From Mesorhizobium sp. WSM3859 (GTDB lineage Bacteria; Pseudomonadota; Alphaproteobacteria; Rhizobiales; Rhizobiaceae), in the NCBI RefSeq assembly GCF_002295065.1, contig NZ_NSGG01000014.1, positions 62,001 through 126,000 of the forward strand: 64,000 bases of DNA, written 5' to 3'. Position 1 is the first letter of the stretch. Every line of letters starts with the position of its first letter. The notes under the pieces were generated by a model. It did no database searches, was not told the DNA's origin, and worked only from the letters and a program-made list of their open reading frames with translations. A program made the translations under genes and the position numbers. Positions 33,040 through 40,522 of this stretch are shown here, in pieces.

Positions 33040-33960
33040 CTATTCCGCCGCGAGCTGATCCGCCACGCCGTAGGTCGCACGGTAGAGCGCGCGCTGGCGG
33101 TTCAGCGCCACCATGGTGTTGCGCAACAGGATCGCGACCGTGAGCGGGCCGACGCCGCCCGGCACCGGCGTGATCCAGGACGCCACTTCCTTGACGCTGT
33201 CGGTATCGACGTCGCCGACGATACGGCTTTCGCCGTCCGGGCCGATTTCGGAATTGATGCCGATGTCGATGACGCAAGCCCCTGGCTTCACCATGTCGGC
33301 CTTGATCAGCCTGGGCTTGCCGACCGCGACGAACAGCGCGTCGGCGCGCCGTGCATGCGCCGCCACCGAGCGCGTCATGTGGTGGCACACCGTCACCGTC
33401 GCGCCTTCGCTCATCAGCAGGAAAGCGATCGGTTTGCCGACGATCTCGGAATGGCCGACGACGACCACTTCGAGCCCCTTGAGCTCGAGGCCGGTCTCCT
33501 TCAGCAATTCGACCGAGGCAGCCGCCGTGCAGGGCGCCAGATCGAGCTGGTTGTAGACGATGTTGCCGATCGAGGCCGGATGCATGCCTTCGACATCCTT
33601 CAGCGGATGCACCGCCGCCTGCAGCGTCTTGATCGGGATATGCGCCGGCACCGGCCGCTGGATGATGATGCCGGTGACGCGCGGGTCGGCGTTGAGGCCG
33701 TGGATCGCGGCTTCAAGTTCGCCGGCGGTGATGTCGGCGGCGAAGCGACGCTCCTCGAAGCTGATGCCGGCAAGAGCGGCTTTGGCGCGCTGGTTGCGCA
33801 CATAGACGTCGACCGCTTCGGTATCGCCGACGGTGATCGAAACCAGCTTCGGCGGAAAGCCCTCGGCGGCAGCAATCGCCGCGTCCTCGCGCACCGAAGC
33901 GATGATGCGCTGGGCGACCGGGCCACCTTTCAGATAGCGGCTGTCGTCGGTCCGGGTCAT
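33040..33960 (-). CDS. FolD-like methylene-H4folate dehydrogenase paralogue with altered active site
   Basis: The 306-residue protein aligns along its length with bifunctional FolD: GIIIQRPVP (substrate Gln101 kept), VVVGHSEIVGKPIA (NAD(P) binding), TPVPGGVGPLTVA. The catalytic lysine four residues after the conserved Tyr is Gln here (YVRNQ, Tyr53 and Gln57, against YVxSK in FolD), and the folate-binding Asp of KDVDG is Glu124 (KDVEG). In family studies the lysine is needed for the cyclohydrolase step, so this may be a dehydrogenase-only or changed-function enzyme. The ATG at 33960 has AGAGGTG upstream. Confidence 0.85.
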   Translation of the reverse strand: MTRTDDSRYLKGGPVAQRIIASVREDAAIAAAEGFPPKLVSITVGDTEAVDVYVRNQRAKAALAGISFEERRFAADITAGELEAAIHGLNADPRVTGIIIQRPVPAHIPIKTLQAAVHPLKDVEGMHPASIGNIVYNQLDLAPCTAAASVELLKETGLELKGLEVVVVGHSEIVGKPIAFLLMSEGATVTVCHHMTRSVAAHARRADALFVAVGKPRLIKADMVKPGACVIDIGINSEIGPDGESRIVGDVDTDSVKEVASWITPVPGGVGPLTVAILLRNTMVALNRQRALYRATYGVADQLAAE

Positions 33961-33982
33961 GGCTGGCACCTCTGCCTTCTGA

Positions 33983-34029
33983 AGCAATTCAAGGAAAAGC
34001 GCGTAAGCGGCGTTGCGTCCGGAATTGCT
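33983..34029. repeat. REP-like element, GCAATTCC/GGAATTGC family, copy 2
   Basis: AGCAATTC near 33983 pairs with GGAATTGCT ending at 34029. The core AAGGAAAAGCG...GCGTCC is a diverged version of the copy at 52623-52670. It directly abuts the upstream region of the folD paralogue. Confidence 0.65.
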
Positions 34030-34146
34030 TGACTATCAGGATTTGTGCACTGCAATAGCAGAGGAGAGCCGGGAAATCAGCCCCGAAAGCGAAACCGCCT
34101 GCTTTCGGGGCGACTTGCCGCGCCATGCGTCAAAGAAAACGCAAAA

Positions 34147-34182
34147 ACGAAAAGGGCAGCGCAGTTGCCCACGCTGCCCTTT
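34147..34182 (-). terminator. Rho-independent terminator of the L,D-transpeptidase gene
   Basis: On the minus strand, AAAGGGCAGCG (34182-34172) pairs with CGCTGCCCTTT (34161-34151) around a 10-base loop. It is followed by TTTTCGTTTTTG. It lies 145 bases past the stop of the transpeptidase gene. Confidence 0.7.
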
Positions 34183-34326
34183 CGTGACCGGCCGTATCCC
34201 CACACGGCCCGTCCCCCGTAAACTCTGTCACTGGTTTAAGCACATCCCGCGGGATCGCACTATGACTTGGCGGCAACAGCATCGGACAAAAAGTGCTGCG
34301 CCGTCTAACCGGCCGATTCGCTGCGG

Positions 34327-35067
34327 CTATATCACCTCGACGGTGGTTCCGACATTCACGCGCTCGTAAAGGTCGACGACGTCCTCATTGCGCATGCGGA
34401 TGCAGCCGGAAGACACCGCGCCGCCGATCGTCCAGGGCTGGTTGGTGCCATGGATGCGGTATTCGGTGGTGCCGATATAGAGCGCGCGGGCGCCCAGCGG
34501 GTTCTCGATGCCGCCGGCAAGATAGGTCGGCAAATAGCGGCCCTTGGCCGCCTCGCGCTTGATCATCACGGCTGGCGGGCGCCAGTCCGGCCACACTTTC
34601 TTGTCGGTGATCTTGTGCGTGCCCGACCATTCGAAGCCCGGCTTGCCGGTGCCAACGCCATAGCGCCGCGCCTTGCCGTTCTTCTCGACCAGATAGAGGA
34701 AATTCTGGTGCGTATCGATGACGATGGTGCCCGGCTTCGCCGGCCCGTCATAGGCGACTTCCTGCGGCAGATAGATCGGGTTGATCTGCGGCCGCATCAC
34801 CATGCGCTTGGCCGGCTGCTGCACGGCCGCCGTGCGCTGCCGGTCCGGCTGCGCCTGGAAAAGACGCTGCAGCGGCTGCTGCGTCGCCTGCCGGGTCGGC
34901 CGCACGATGCCCGGCGCACGGCCAAGCTGCAGCACCCAGGGCGCCGAAAGGTCGGGGCTCACCGTCACCGGCGGCATATCGGCATAGCGGTCATTGGCAA
35001 GGGAGGTGGTGGCGCCGGCGGCAAGGATCGCCGCGGCACCAAGCAGGGAACAGAACGCTGTCTTCAT
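34327..35067 (-). CDS. Secreted L,D-transpeptidase (YkuD domain)
   Basis: A 246-residue protein with a signal peptide (MKTAFCSLLGAAAILAAG, cleavage near SLA-ND), a Pro/Gln-rich linker (about 55-95) and a YkuD domain (about 110-246). HGTNQPWTIGGAVSSGCIRM holds the catalytic His and Cys222. It forms 3-3 cross-links in peptidoglycan or attaches proteins to it, in the periplasm. The ATG at 35067 is chosen because the signal peptide starts there; the longer frame upstream is not used. Rhizobiales rely heavily on such enzymes for polar growth. Confidence 0.88.
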   Translation of the reverse strand: MKTAFCSLLGAAAILAAGATTSLANDRYADMPPVTVSPDLSAPWVLQLGRAPGIVRPTRQATQQPLQRLFQAQPDRQRTAAVQQPAKRMVMRPQINPIYLPQEVAYDGPAKPGTIVIDTHQNFLYLVEKNGKARRYGVGTGKPGFEWSGTHKITDKKVWPDWRPPAVMIKREAAKGRYLPTYLAGGIENPLGARALYIGTTEYRIHGTNQPWTIGGAVSSGCIRMRNEDVVDLYERVNVGTTVEVI

Positions 35068-35270
35068 CGGAACGCACCTTGATCGTCGAACTCGTGCCGA
35101 GAGCGGGAGGGCGCCCTTCGGCTGCGCGATCCTTGGCGCGGAGCAGCAAGCAAAACATGAATCGGAATGCGTAAAATGCCGCTTTGTCAGTAAACCTTTT
35201 GGTGTGGTTACCGGCCGGTTCAGGAATCTGGTAAAGCCGCGGTAAAAGCTGCACTGAAGCGCATTAACGA

Positions 35271-35924
35271 ATGGATCTGCTGACGATGGCAACGGAAAAT
35301 ACCGGCATTCTCGACGGTCCCGACGGCAAGGCGCGCTGCTTCTGGCACGGCAATTTGCCGGACTATCTCCACTATCACGACCATGAATGGGGCCGCCCGG
35401 TAACGGATGATCGCCGGCTGTTCGAAAAGATCTGCCTCGAAGGATTCCAGTCGGGCCTGTCGTGGCTCACCATCCTGCGCAAGCGCGAGAATTTCCGCGA
35501 GGCCTTCGCCGGTTTCGACTTCGACAAGGTGGCGGGGTTCACCGATAAGGATGTCGAGCGCCTGCTCGGCAATGCCGGTATCATCCGCCATCGCGGCAAG
35601 ATCGTCTCGACCATCAACAACGCCAAACGCGCCCGCGAGATGGTCGACGAGTTCGGCTCCCTAGCCGCCTGGTTCTGGAAGTTCGAACCGGGCCCGGACG
35701 AGCGTCCGGAAATCGTCGACCTCGCGCATCTGCGCGCCAATCCGACGACGGCGGTGTCGGTCAGGATATCGAAGGAGTTGAAGAAGCGCGGCTGGAGCTT
35801 CGTCGGCCCCACGACGGTCTACGCCTTCATGCAGGCCATGGGCCTCGTCAACGACCATCTCGAAGGCTGCTACTGCCGCGCCGAGGTCGAGAAAGAGCGC
35901 AAGAAGCTGAAGCGGCCGAAATAG
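35271..35924 (+). CDS. tag: DNA-3-methyladenine glycosylase I
   Basis: The 217-residue protein shows CFWHGNLPDYLHYHDHEWG (start of Tag), FEKICLEGFQSGLSWLTIL, and DHLEGCYC at the C-terminus, whose His and Cys with the early Cys form the zinc snap. It removes 3-methyladenine from alkylated DNA. The ATG at 35271 has a weak ribosome site; a second ATG is at 35286. It is divergent from the transpeptidase gene, and a two-hairpin repeat starts on its stop codon. Confidence 0.93.
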   Translation: MDLLTMATENTGILDGPDGKARCFWHGNLPDYLHYHDHEWGRPVTDDRRLFEKICLEGFQSGLSWLTILRKRENFREAFAGFDFDKVAGFTDKDVERLLGNAGIIRHRGKIVSTINNAKRAREMVDEFGSLAAWFWKFEPGPDERPEIVDLAHLRANPTTAVSVRISKELKKRGWSFVGPTTVYAFMQAMGLVNDHLEGCYCRAEVEKERKKLKRPK

Positions 35925-35991
35925 GGCGCTTTTTCCTTCTCCCCGTTCAACGGGGAGAAGGTGCCCGAAGGGCGGATGAGGGGCAGCGCCC
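35924..35991 (+). repeat. Two-hairpin (RIME-like) repeat, single copy with outer stem
   Basis: Outer arms GGGCGCT (35924-35930) and AGCGCCC (35985-35991) enclose hairpin 1, CTTCTCCCCG-TTCAA-CGGGGAGAAG (35936-35960, internal palindrome), and hairpin 2, GCCCGAAGGGC, with a GGATGAGGGG tail. It follows tag and may serve as its terminator. Confidence 0.75.
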
Positions 35992-36021
35992 GACCTTCGA
36001 GATTTCCCAATAGACCTCAGC

Positions 36022-36249
36022 TCAAACGCTGCTGGCGCCAGCCAAAAACAACCCAGCCAGGATCGCTGCCACCGCAGCGAAAGCCGGGTAGATCACCAAA
36101 AGCCCGGTCACCAGTGCGTCGCGCGCGCTTGGCTTAGTCGCCGCAACCTCGAACGGCCCGGCCGGCTGCTGCGCCGGCTTGAGCGCCGGAACCCCGGCAG
36201 GCCTCAGCCTTGCGGTCTCGTTCTCGATGATGTCTTCAGCCGTCGTCAT
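36022..36249 (-). CDS. Small membrane protein (75 residues)
   Basis: Reads MTTAEDIIENETARLRP, then a Pro/Ala-rich stretch, then a hydrophobic C-terminal helix (about 46-72, LVTGLLVIYPAFAAVAAILA). No family is recognised. AGGGG and GGGG precede the ATG at 36249. The tail-anchored layout and steady codon use support a real gene. Confidence 0.6.
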   Translation of the reverse strand: MTTAEDIIENETARLRPAGVPALKPAQQPAGPFEVAATKPSARDALVTGLLVIYPAFAAVAAILAGLFLAGASSV

Positions 36250-36716
36250 GGCCCCGAACCCCTTGTTTCGGCGCGCTTTATGGTCGTCGATTGTGTCGGC
36301 AGCATGCCGCGCTGGTGGCGGAATTGTTTCGTTTTGGTGTGGTTTTGTTTCGAGAGGTGGGCTGGAACCTCAAAATACTCGAAACCAAGACCGACGCTAT
36401 CTTCGCTCGCTCGGCGCTGCCCCTCATCGCCCTGCCGTACACTTCTCCCCGTATAGTGACGGGGAGAAGGACGCTGCCGCCGCGGTTTTCGCCAATCACC
36501 CGCGCCGGAGCTGTCGCGCCGGCGCCGAAGCTCCTCCTTCTCCCCGTCACTATACGGGGAGAAGGTGCCCGAAGGGCGGATGAGGGGCGGCGCGGCGTCT
36601 GCAAACTATCGAACTGTTTCCCGCAGGACTGCAAACGCTTGCCGCACCACTTGGCATGGGCTAGGACACGCCCGCCCCAGATAAGTCAGTGTTTACTTAA
36701 CGAAAAGACCGATCCC
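36250..36716. other. Gene-free stretch with repeat pair, upstream of hisS
   Basis: The open frame across this region is non-coding by composition and shares only its frame with hisS. It contains the head-to-head repeat pair at 36420-36588. The AT-richer part at 36680-36705 (AAGTCAGTGTTTACTTAACG) is the most likely hisS promoter zone. Confidence 0.5.
36420..36588. repeat. Head-to-head pair of two-hairpin repeats
   Basis: The left copy (36420-36469, minus) has a CTTCTCCCCGT/ACGGGGAGAAG stem with loop ATAGTG and a degenerate second hairpin. The right copy (36537-36588, plus) has the same first stem with loop CACTAT, then GCCCGAAGGGC and GGATGAGGGG. The spacer is 67 bases. Confidence 0.75.
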
Positions 36717-38219
36717 ATGGCCGACAAATCCGAAAAGACGAAAGCGCGTTTGCCGCGCGGTTTTGCCGACCGCAGTGCCGAAGACATCCGCGCCGTCGAG
36801 AAGATGATGGCGACCATCCGCTCGGTCTATGAGCTTTACGGCTTCGAGCCGGTCGATCAGCCGATGATCGAATACACCGATGCGCTGGGCAAATTCCTGC
36901 CCGACCAGGACCGGCCGAATGAGGGCGTCTTCTCCTTCCAGGACGACGACCAATGGCTGTCGCTGCGCTACGACCTGACCGCGCCGACCGCGCGTTTCGT
37001 CGCCGAGAATTTCGACAAACTGCCAAAGCCTTATCGCAGCTATCGCTCCGGCTGGGTGTTTCGCAACGAGAAGCCGGGTCCCGGCCGATTCCGGCAGTTC
37101 ATGCAGTTCGACGCCGACACGATCGGCACGCCCGGCGTCGCCGCCGACGCCGAGATGGCGATGATGATGGCCGACGTCATGGAAGCGCTCGGCATCAAGC
37201 GCGGCGACTATGTCATCCGCGTCAACAACCGCAAGGTGTTGGACGGCGTGCTGGAGGCGATCGGCCTGGGCGGTGAGGACAATGCCGGCCGCCGGCTGAC
37301 GGTGCTGCGGGCGATCGACAAGCTCGACAAGCTCGGGCCGGAAGGCGTCAGACTTTTGCTTGGTCCTGGACGCTGGGATGGCGGTAAGGAAGGCGAGGGC
37401 GACTTCGCCAAGGGCGCCGGGTTGAATGACACACAGGCCGAAGCGGTTCTGCTCGCAACGGCAAGAAACGGACAGGCCGGCCAGGATGCCGGGGTCAGCG
37501 CCAATGCTGTGTACCAAGAAGGCGTGGGCGAACTGGCGACGATCGAGGCCCTGGTCAGGGCAGCAGGCTACGGCGAAGACCGCGTCCTGATGGATCGCTC
37601 CGTCGTGCGCGGCCTCGAATACTACACCGGCCCCGTCTTCGAGGCCGAGCTGCTGGCCGAGATCCCCAACGATGAAGGCCAGATCGTGCGCTTCGGTTCG
37701 GTCGGCGGCGGCGGCCGCTATGACGGACTGGTTTCGCGCTTCCGCGGCGAGCCGGTGCCGGCCACCGGCTTCTCCATCGGCGTCTCGCGGCTGATGACGG
37801 CGCTGAAGAACCTCGGCAAGCTCGATACCTCCGACGTCATTGCCCCGGTCGTCGTGCTGGTCATGGACAAGGACACCGAAAGCCTCGGCCGCTACCAGAA
37901 GATGGTCGCCGACCTGCGCGCCGCCGGCATCCGCTCGGAAATGTATCTCGGCGGCGCCGGCATGAAGGCGCAGCTCAAATACGCCGACCGCCGCGGCAGC
38001 CCCGTCGCCATCATCCAGGGCGGCGACGAGCGCGCCAAGGGCGAGGTGCAGATCAAGGACCTGATCGAAGGCGCGCGCCTGTCGGCCGAGATCACCGACA
38101 ACGCCGAATGGCGCGCCGCGCGGCCGGCGCAGGTGACGGTGGCGGAGAGCGAGCTGGTGGCTGAGGTGAAGAAGATTCTGGCGGCGCAGGCGGCCGACCG
38201 CACAAAGGGTGGCGCTTGA
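36717..38219 (+). CDS. hisS: Histidyl-tRNA synthetase (alphaproteobacterial type)
   Basis: A 500-residue class II synthetase. Motif 2 reads WVFRNEKPGPGRFRQFMQFD, motif 3 contains GGGGRYDGLVSRF and GFSIGVSRL, and the histidine-specific loop reads RGLEYYTGPVFEAE. It charges tRNA-His. It is longer than E. coli HisRS (424), and its motif 2 differs (FRNE in place of FRRE), as in alphaproteobacteria whose tRNA-His lacks the G-1 base. The ATG at 36717 starts the conserved protein. It precedes hisZ and hisG. Confidence 0.94.
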   Translation: MADKSEKTKARLPRGFADRSAEDIRAVEKMMATIRSVYELYGFEPVDQPMIEYTDALGKFLPDQDRPNEGVFSFQDDDQWLSLRYDLTAPTARFVAENFDKLPKPYRSYRSGWVFRNEKPGPGRFRQFMQFDADTIGTPGVAADAEMAMMMADVMEALGIKRGDYVIRVNNRKVLDGVLEAIGLGGEDNAGRRLTVLRAIDKLDKLGPEGVRLLLGPGRWDGGKEGEGDFAKGAGLNDTQAEAVLLATARNGQAGQDAGVSANAVYQEGVGELATIEALVRAAGYGEDRVLMDRSVVRGLEYYTGPVFEAELLAEIPNDEGQIVRFGSVGGGGRYDGLVSRFRGEPVPATGFSIGVSRLMTALKNLGKLDTSDVIAPVVVLVMDKDTESLGRYQKMVADLRAAGIRSEMYLGGAGMKAQLKYADRRGSPVAIIQGGDERAKGEVQIKDLIEGARLSAEITDNAEWRAARPAQVTVAESELVAEVKKILAAQAADRTKGGA

Positions 38220-38221
38220 GC

Positions 38222-38377
38222 CCCCCTCTCTGGCCTGCCGGCCATCTCCCCCTCAAGGGGGGAGATTCGGTGTCGCGCATGCTTTCGCCAATTTTCAACG
38301 TTGCAGGAGGAGGCGCGGCGTCCGAACTGCAAATCTCCCCCCTTGAGGGGGAGATGGCCGGCAGGACAGAGAGGGGG
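38222..38377. repeat. Head-to-head pair of two-hairpin repeats between hisS and hisZ
   Basis: The left copy (38222-38265, minus) has TGGCC-TGCC-GGCCA and TCTCCCCC-TCAA-GGGGGAGA type stems. The right copy (38333-38377, plus) has ATCTCCCCC/GGGGGAGAT and TGGCC-GGCA-GGACA, with one mismatch. Any hisS-hisZ-hisG transcript must read through both. Confidence 0.75.
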
Positions 38378-38397
38378 GCCTCGCGCCCAACCTATCC

Positions 38398-39516
38398 ATG
38401 ACCACCCGCCCCGCCATCGCCGCCGATATTGCAAAACTCTTCGCCACCCGCGACACCCACGCGGTCGAAGTCGCTGTCCTGCAGCCGGCCGATCCGTTCC
38501 TCGATATGGCGGGCGAGGACCTGCGCCGGCGCATCTTCCTGACCGAAAGCGAGACCGGCAAGACGCTGTGCCTGCGGCCCGAATTCACCATTCCGGTCTG
38601 CCTCGACCACATCGCCAGCCAGGCCGGCACGCCACGCCGCTATTCTTACCTGGGCGAAGTGTTCCGCCAGCGCCGCGAAGGCGGCAACGAGTTCTTCCAG
38701 GCCGGTATCGAGGATCTCGGCGACCGCGACACGGCAGCGGCCGATGCCCGTTCGCTGGCCGACGCGCATGCGCTGCTGTCGCTAGTGCTGCCTGGACAGC
38801 CCCTCGCCATCACGCTTGGCGACCAGACCCTGTTCGAGGCGGTGCTGGCGGCCCTCGGCCTACCGCGCGGCTGGCGCATGCGGCTGGCCCGCGCCTTCGG
38901 CTCGGCGCCGATGCTGGAGGCGGCGCTCGCCGATCTCGCCAATCCACCGCGCAACAGCCAGTTGTCCGGTCCCGTCGCCTTGCTGGTGCTGGACGGAGAT
39001 GCGGAAGGCCTCGCCGCCCACATTGCCGAAGGCATGGAAAAGGCCGGCCTGTCGGCTTCCGGCGGCCGCGCCCCGGCCGACATTGCGCGGCGGCTGATCG
39101 AGAAGGCGCAGCTGCGCAGCGTGCGCCTGTCCGATGACGCCTTCTCGGCGCTCAAAGGTTTTCTCGAGATCGATGTCGCGCTCGACGGCGCGACAGCCGC
39201 TCTCGAAAAATTCGCCGCCGATGCCGGCCTGTCTTTGGGACCGGCGCTGGAGAATTTCGCCGCCCGCGCCAAGGCGGTCGAGGCGCATGGCCTGTCTGCG
39301 GCGCACATCCGTTACGACGCCGCCTTCGGCCGCCCGCTGGATTATTACACCGGCCTCGTCTTCGAGATCACTGTCCAGGGAGGCGATCGCCCGCTGGTCG
39401 GCGGCGGCCGCTACGATCGGCTGCTGACGCTGCTCGGCGCCAAGAAGCCGATTCCCGGCGTCGGCTTCTCGGTCTGGCTCGACCGCATCGAGGCTTTGCG
39501 GGAGAGCGCCAAATGA
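38398..39516 (+). CDS. hisZ: ATP phosphoribosyltransferase regulatory subunit
   Basis: A 372-residue HisRS-like protein without the anticodon domain. FLTESETGKTLCLRPEFTIP, GEVFRQRREGGNEFFQAGIE and RPLDYYTGLVFEI correspond to class II core motifs. It activates short-form HisG and relays histidine feedback. Its stop overlaps the hisG start by four bases (ATGA). The ribosome site is weak. Confidence 0.93.
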   Translation: MTTRPAIAADIAKLFATRDTHAVEVAVLQPADPFLDMAGEDLRRRIFLTESETGKTLCLRPEFTIPVCLDHIASQAGTPRRYSYLGEVFRQRREGGNEFFQAGIEDLGDRDTAAADARSLADAHALLSLVLPGQPLAITLGDQTLFEAVLAALGLPRGWRMRLARAFGSAPMLEAALADLANPPRNSQLSGPVALLVLDGDAEGLAAHIAEGMEKAGLSASGGRAPADIARRLIEKAQLRSVRLSDDAFSALKGFLEIDVALDGATAALEKFAADAGLSLGPALENFAARAKAVEAHGLSAAHIRYDAAFGRPLDYYTGLVFEITVQGGDRPLVGGGRYDRLLTLLGAKKPIPGVGFSVWLDRIEALRESAK

Positions 39517-40199
39517 TCACTTTGGCGATCCCGTCGAAAGGCCGCCTCAAGGAACAGTCCCTCGAAGTGCTGGCCAAGGCCGGCCTGGCGGTCACCTTGC
39601 CTGAGGACGACCGCAAATACCGCGCCCGCATCGACGGCCTCGACAATGTCGACGTGGCCTTCCTGTCCGCGTCCGAGATCGCCGGCGAGATCGGGCAAGG
39701 GTCGGTCGATCTCGGCATCACCGGCGAGGACCTTTTGCGCGAGAATCTCGCCGACTGGGAGGCCCGCGCCGAGATCGTCGCGCGTCTCGGCTTCGGCCAT
39801 GCCGACGTCGTGGTCGCCGTTCCGGACATCTGGCTCGATGTCGACAGCATGGCCGACCTTGACGATGTCGCCGCCGATTTCCGCCAGCGCCACGGCAGGC
39901 GGCTGCGGATCGCCACCAAATACTGGCGGCTGACGCAGCAGTTCTTTTCGCTCAAGCATGGCATCCAGGTCTACCGCATCGTCGAAAGTCTCGGCGCCAC
40001 CGAAGGCGCGCCGGCGGCAGGGCTCGCGGACGTCATCGTCGACATCACCACCACCGGCTCGACGCTGCGCGCCAACCACCTCAAGGTGCTGGGCGACGGC
40101 ACGATCCTGAAGTCGCAGGCCTGTCTGGTCGCGTCGAGGAAGCAGCGTGACGCGGCGGATGAAGCCGTCTTGCGCGATATTGCGGTGAAGATGGCGTAA
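39513..40199 (+). CDS. hisG: ATP phosphoribosyltransferase, short form
   Basis: The 228-residue protein is the short form that needs HisZ. LAIPSKGRLKEQSLEVLAKAG, DLGITGEDLL and the PRPP-binding VDITTTGSTLRANHL are diagnostic. It joins ATP and PRPP in the first step of histidine synthesis. It is translationally coupled to hisZ. Confidence 0.95.
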   Translation: MITLAIPSKGRLKEQSLEVLAKAGLAVTLPEDDRKYRARIDGLDNVDVAFLSASEIAGEIGQGSVDLGITGEDLLRENLADWEARAEIVARLGFGHADVVVAVPDIWLDVDSMADLDDVAADFRQRHGRRLRIATKYWRLTQQFFSLKHGIQVYRIVESLGATEGAPAAGLADVIVDITTTGSTLRANHLKVLGDGTILKSQACLVASRKQRDAADEAVLRDIAVKMA

Positions 40200-40522
40200 G
40201 TGAACAGATAATGGCCGAGGTTGGCGCCGCCCCTCATTGTCCTGCCGGACATTTCTCCCCGTAAACGGGGAGAAAGAGCTGGCCGTAGCCTCGGCACTCT
40301 TCCTGCGACGTTAGTAGTTGGCGAAATCGTCGGCGACGCGCCCTTTCTCCCCGTCACTATACGGGGAGAAATGTCCGGCAGGACAATGAGGGGCAGCGCC
40401 AAACGCATCAAGCATAGTCGCCAAAGTGGGCTTCGAACCTCAGGCGATTGCTCTGCCTACCTTCGGCGGGTTTCCTCTGCCCCGGCAGGCTGATAGGCTA
40501 CCTATCCCGGGAGGAGACGGCG
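40200..40522. other. Gene-free stretch dominated by an inverted repeat pair
   Basis: No ORF is supported. The pair of two-hairpin repeats at 40223-40400 takes up most of it. The last 120 bases lead to the strong ribosome site of the acyl-CoA synthetase gene. Confidence 0.6.
40223..40400. repeat. Large head-to-head pair of two-hairpin repeats
   Basis: The left copy (minus) has TGTCC-TGCC-GGACA (40238-40251) and TTTCTCCCCGT/ACGGGGAGAAA (40252-40275). The right copy (plus) has the same stems at 40344-40371 and 40372-40385, then AATGAGGGG. Outer GGCG/CGCC ends also match, so the arms are nearly complementary over about 50 bases around a 68-base spacer. Confidence 0.8.

Larger units (their letters stand above)
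33961..34326. other. Gene-free stretch: REP element, strong hairpin and terminator
   Basis: No ORF is supported. It carries the REP-like element at 33983-34029, a perfect 11-bp stem GCCCCGAAAGC (34080-34090) and GCTTTCGGGGC (34101-34111), and the terminator at 34147-34182. The region 34190-34320 shows nothing further. Confidence 0.6.

Noticed and set aside
29202..40400. CRISPR array
   Set aside because: The repeats are palindromic, irregularly spaced by genes, alternate in orientation and have no unique short spacers or cas genes.
40425..40450. tRNA T-loop-like GGCTTCGAACCTC
   Set aside because: No acceptor stem, D-loop or anticodon arm can be built around it.
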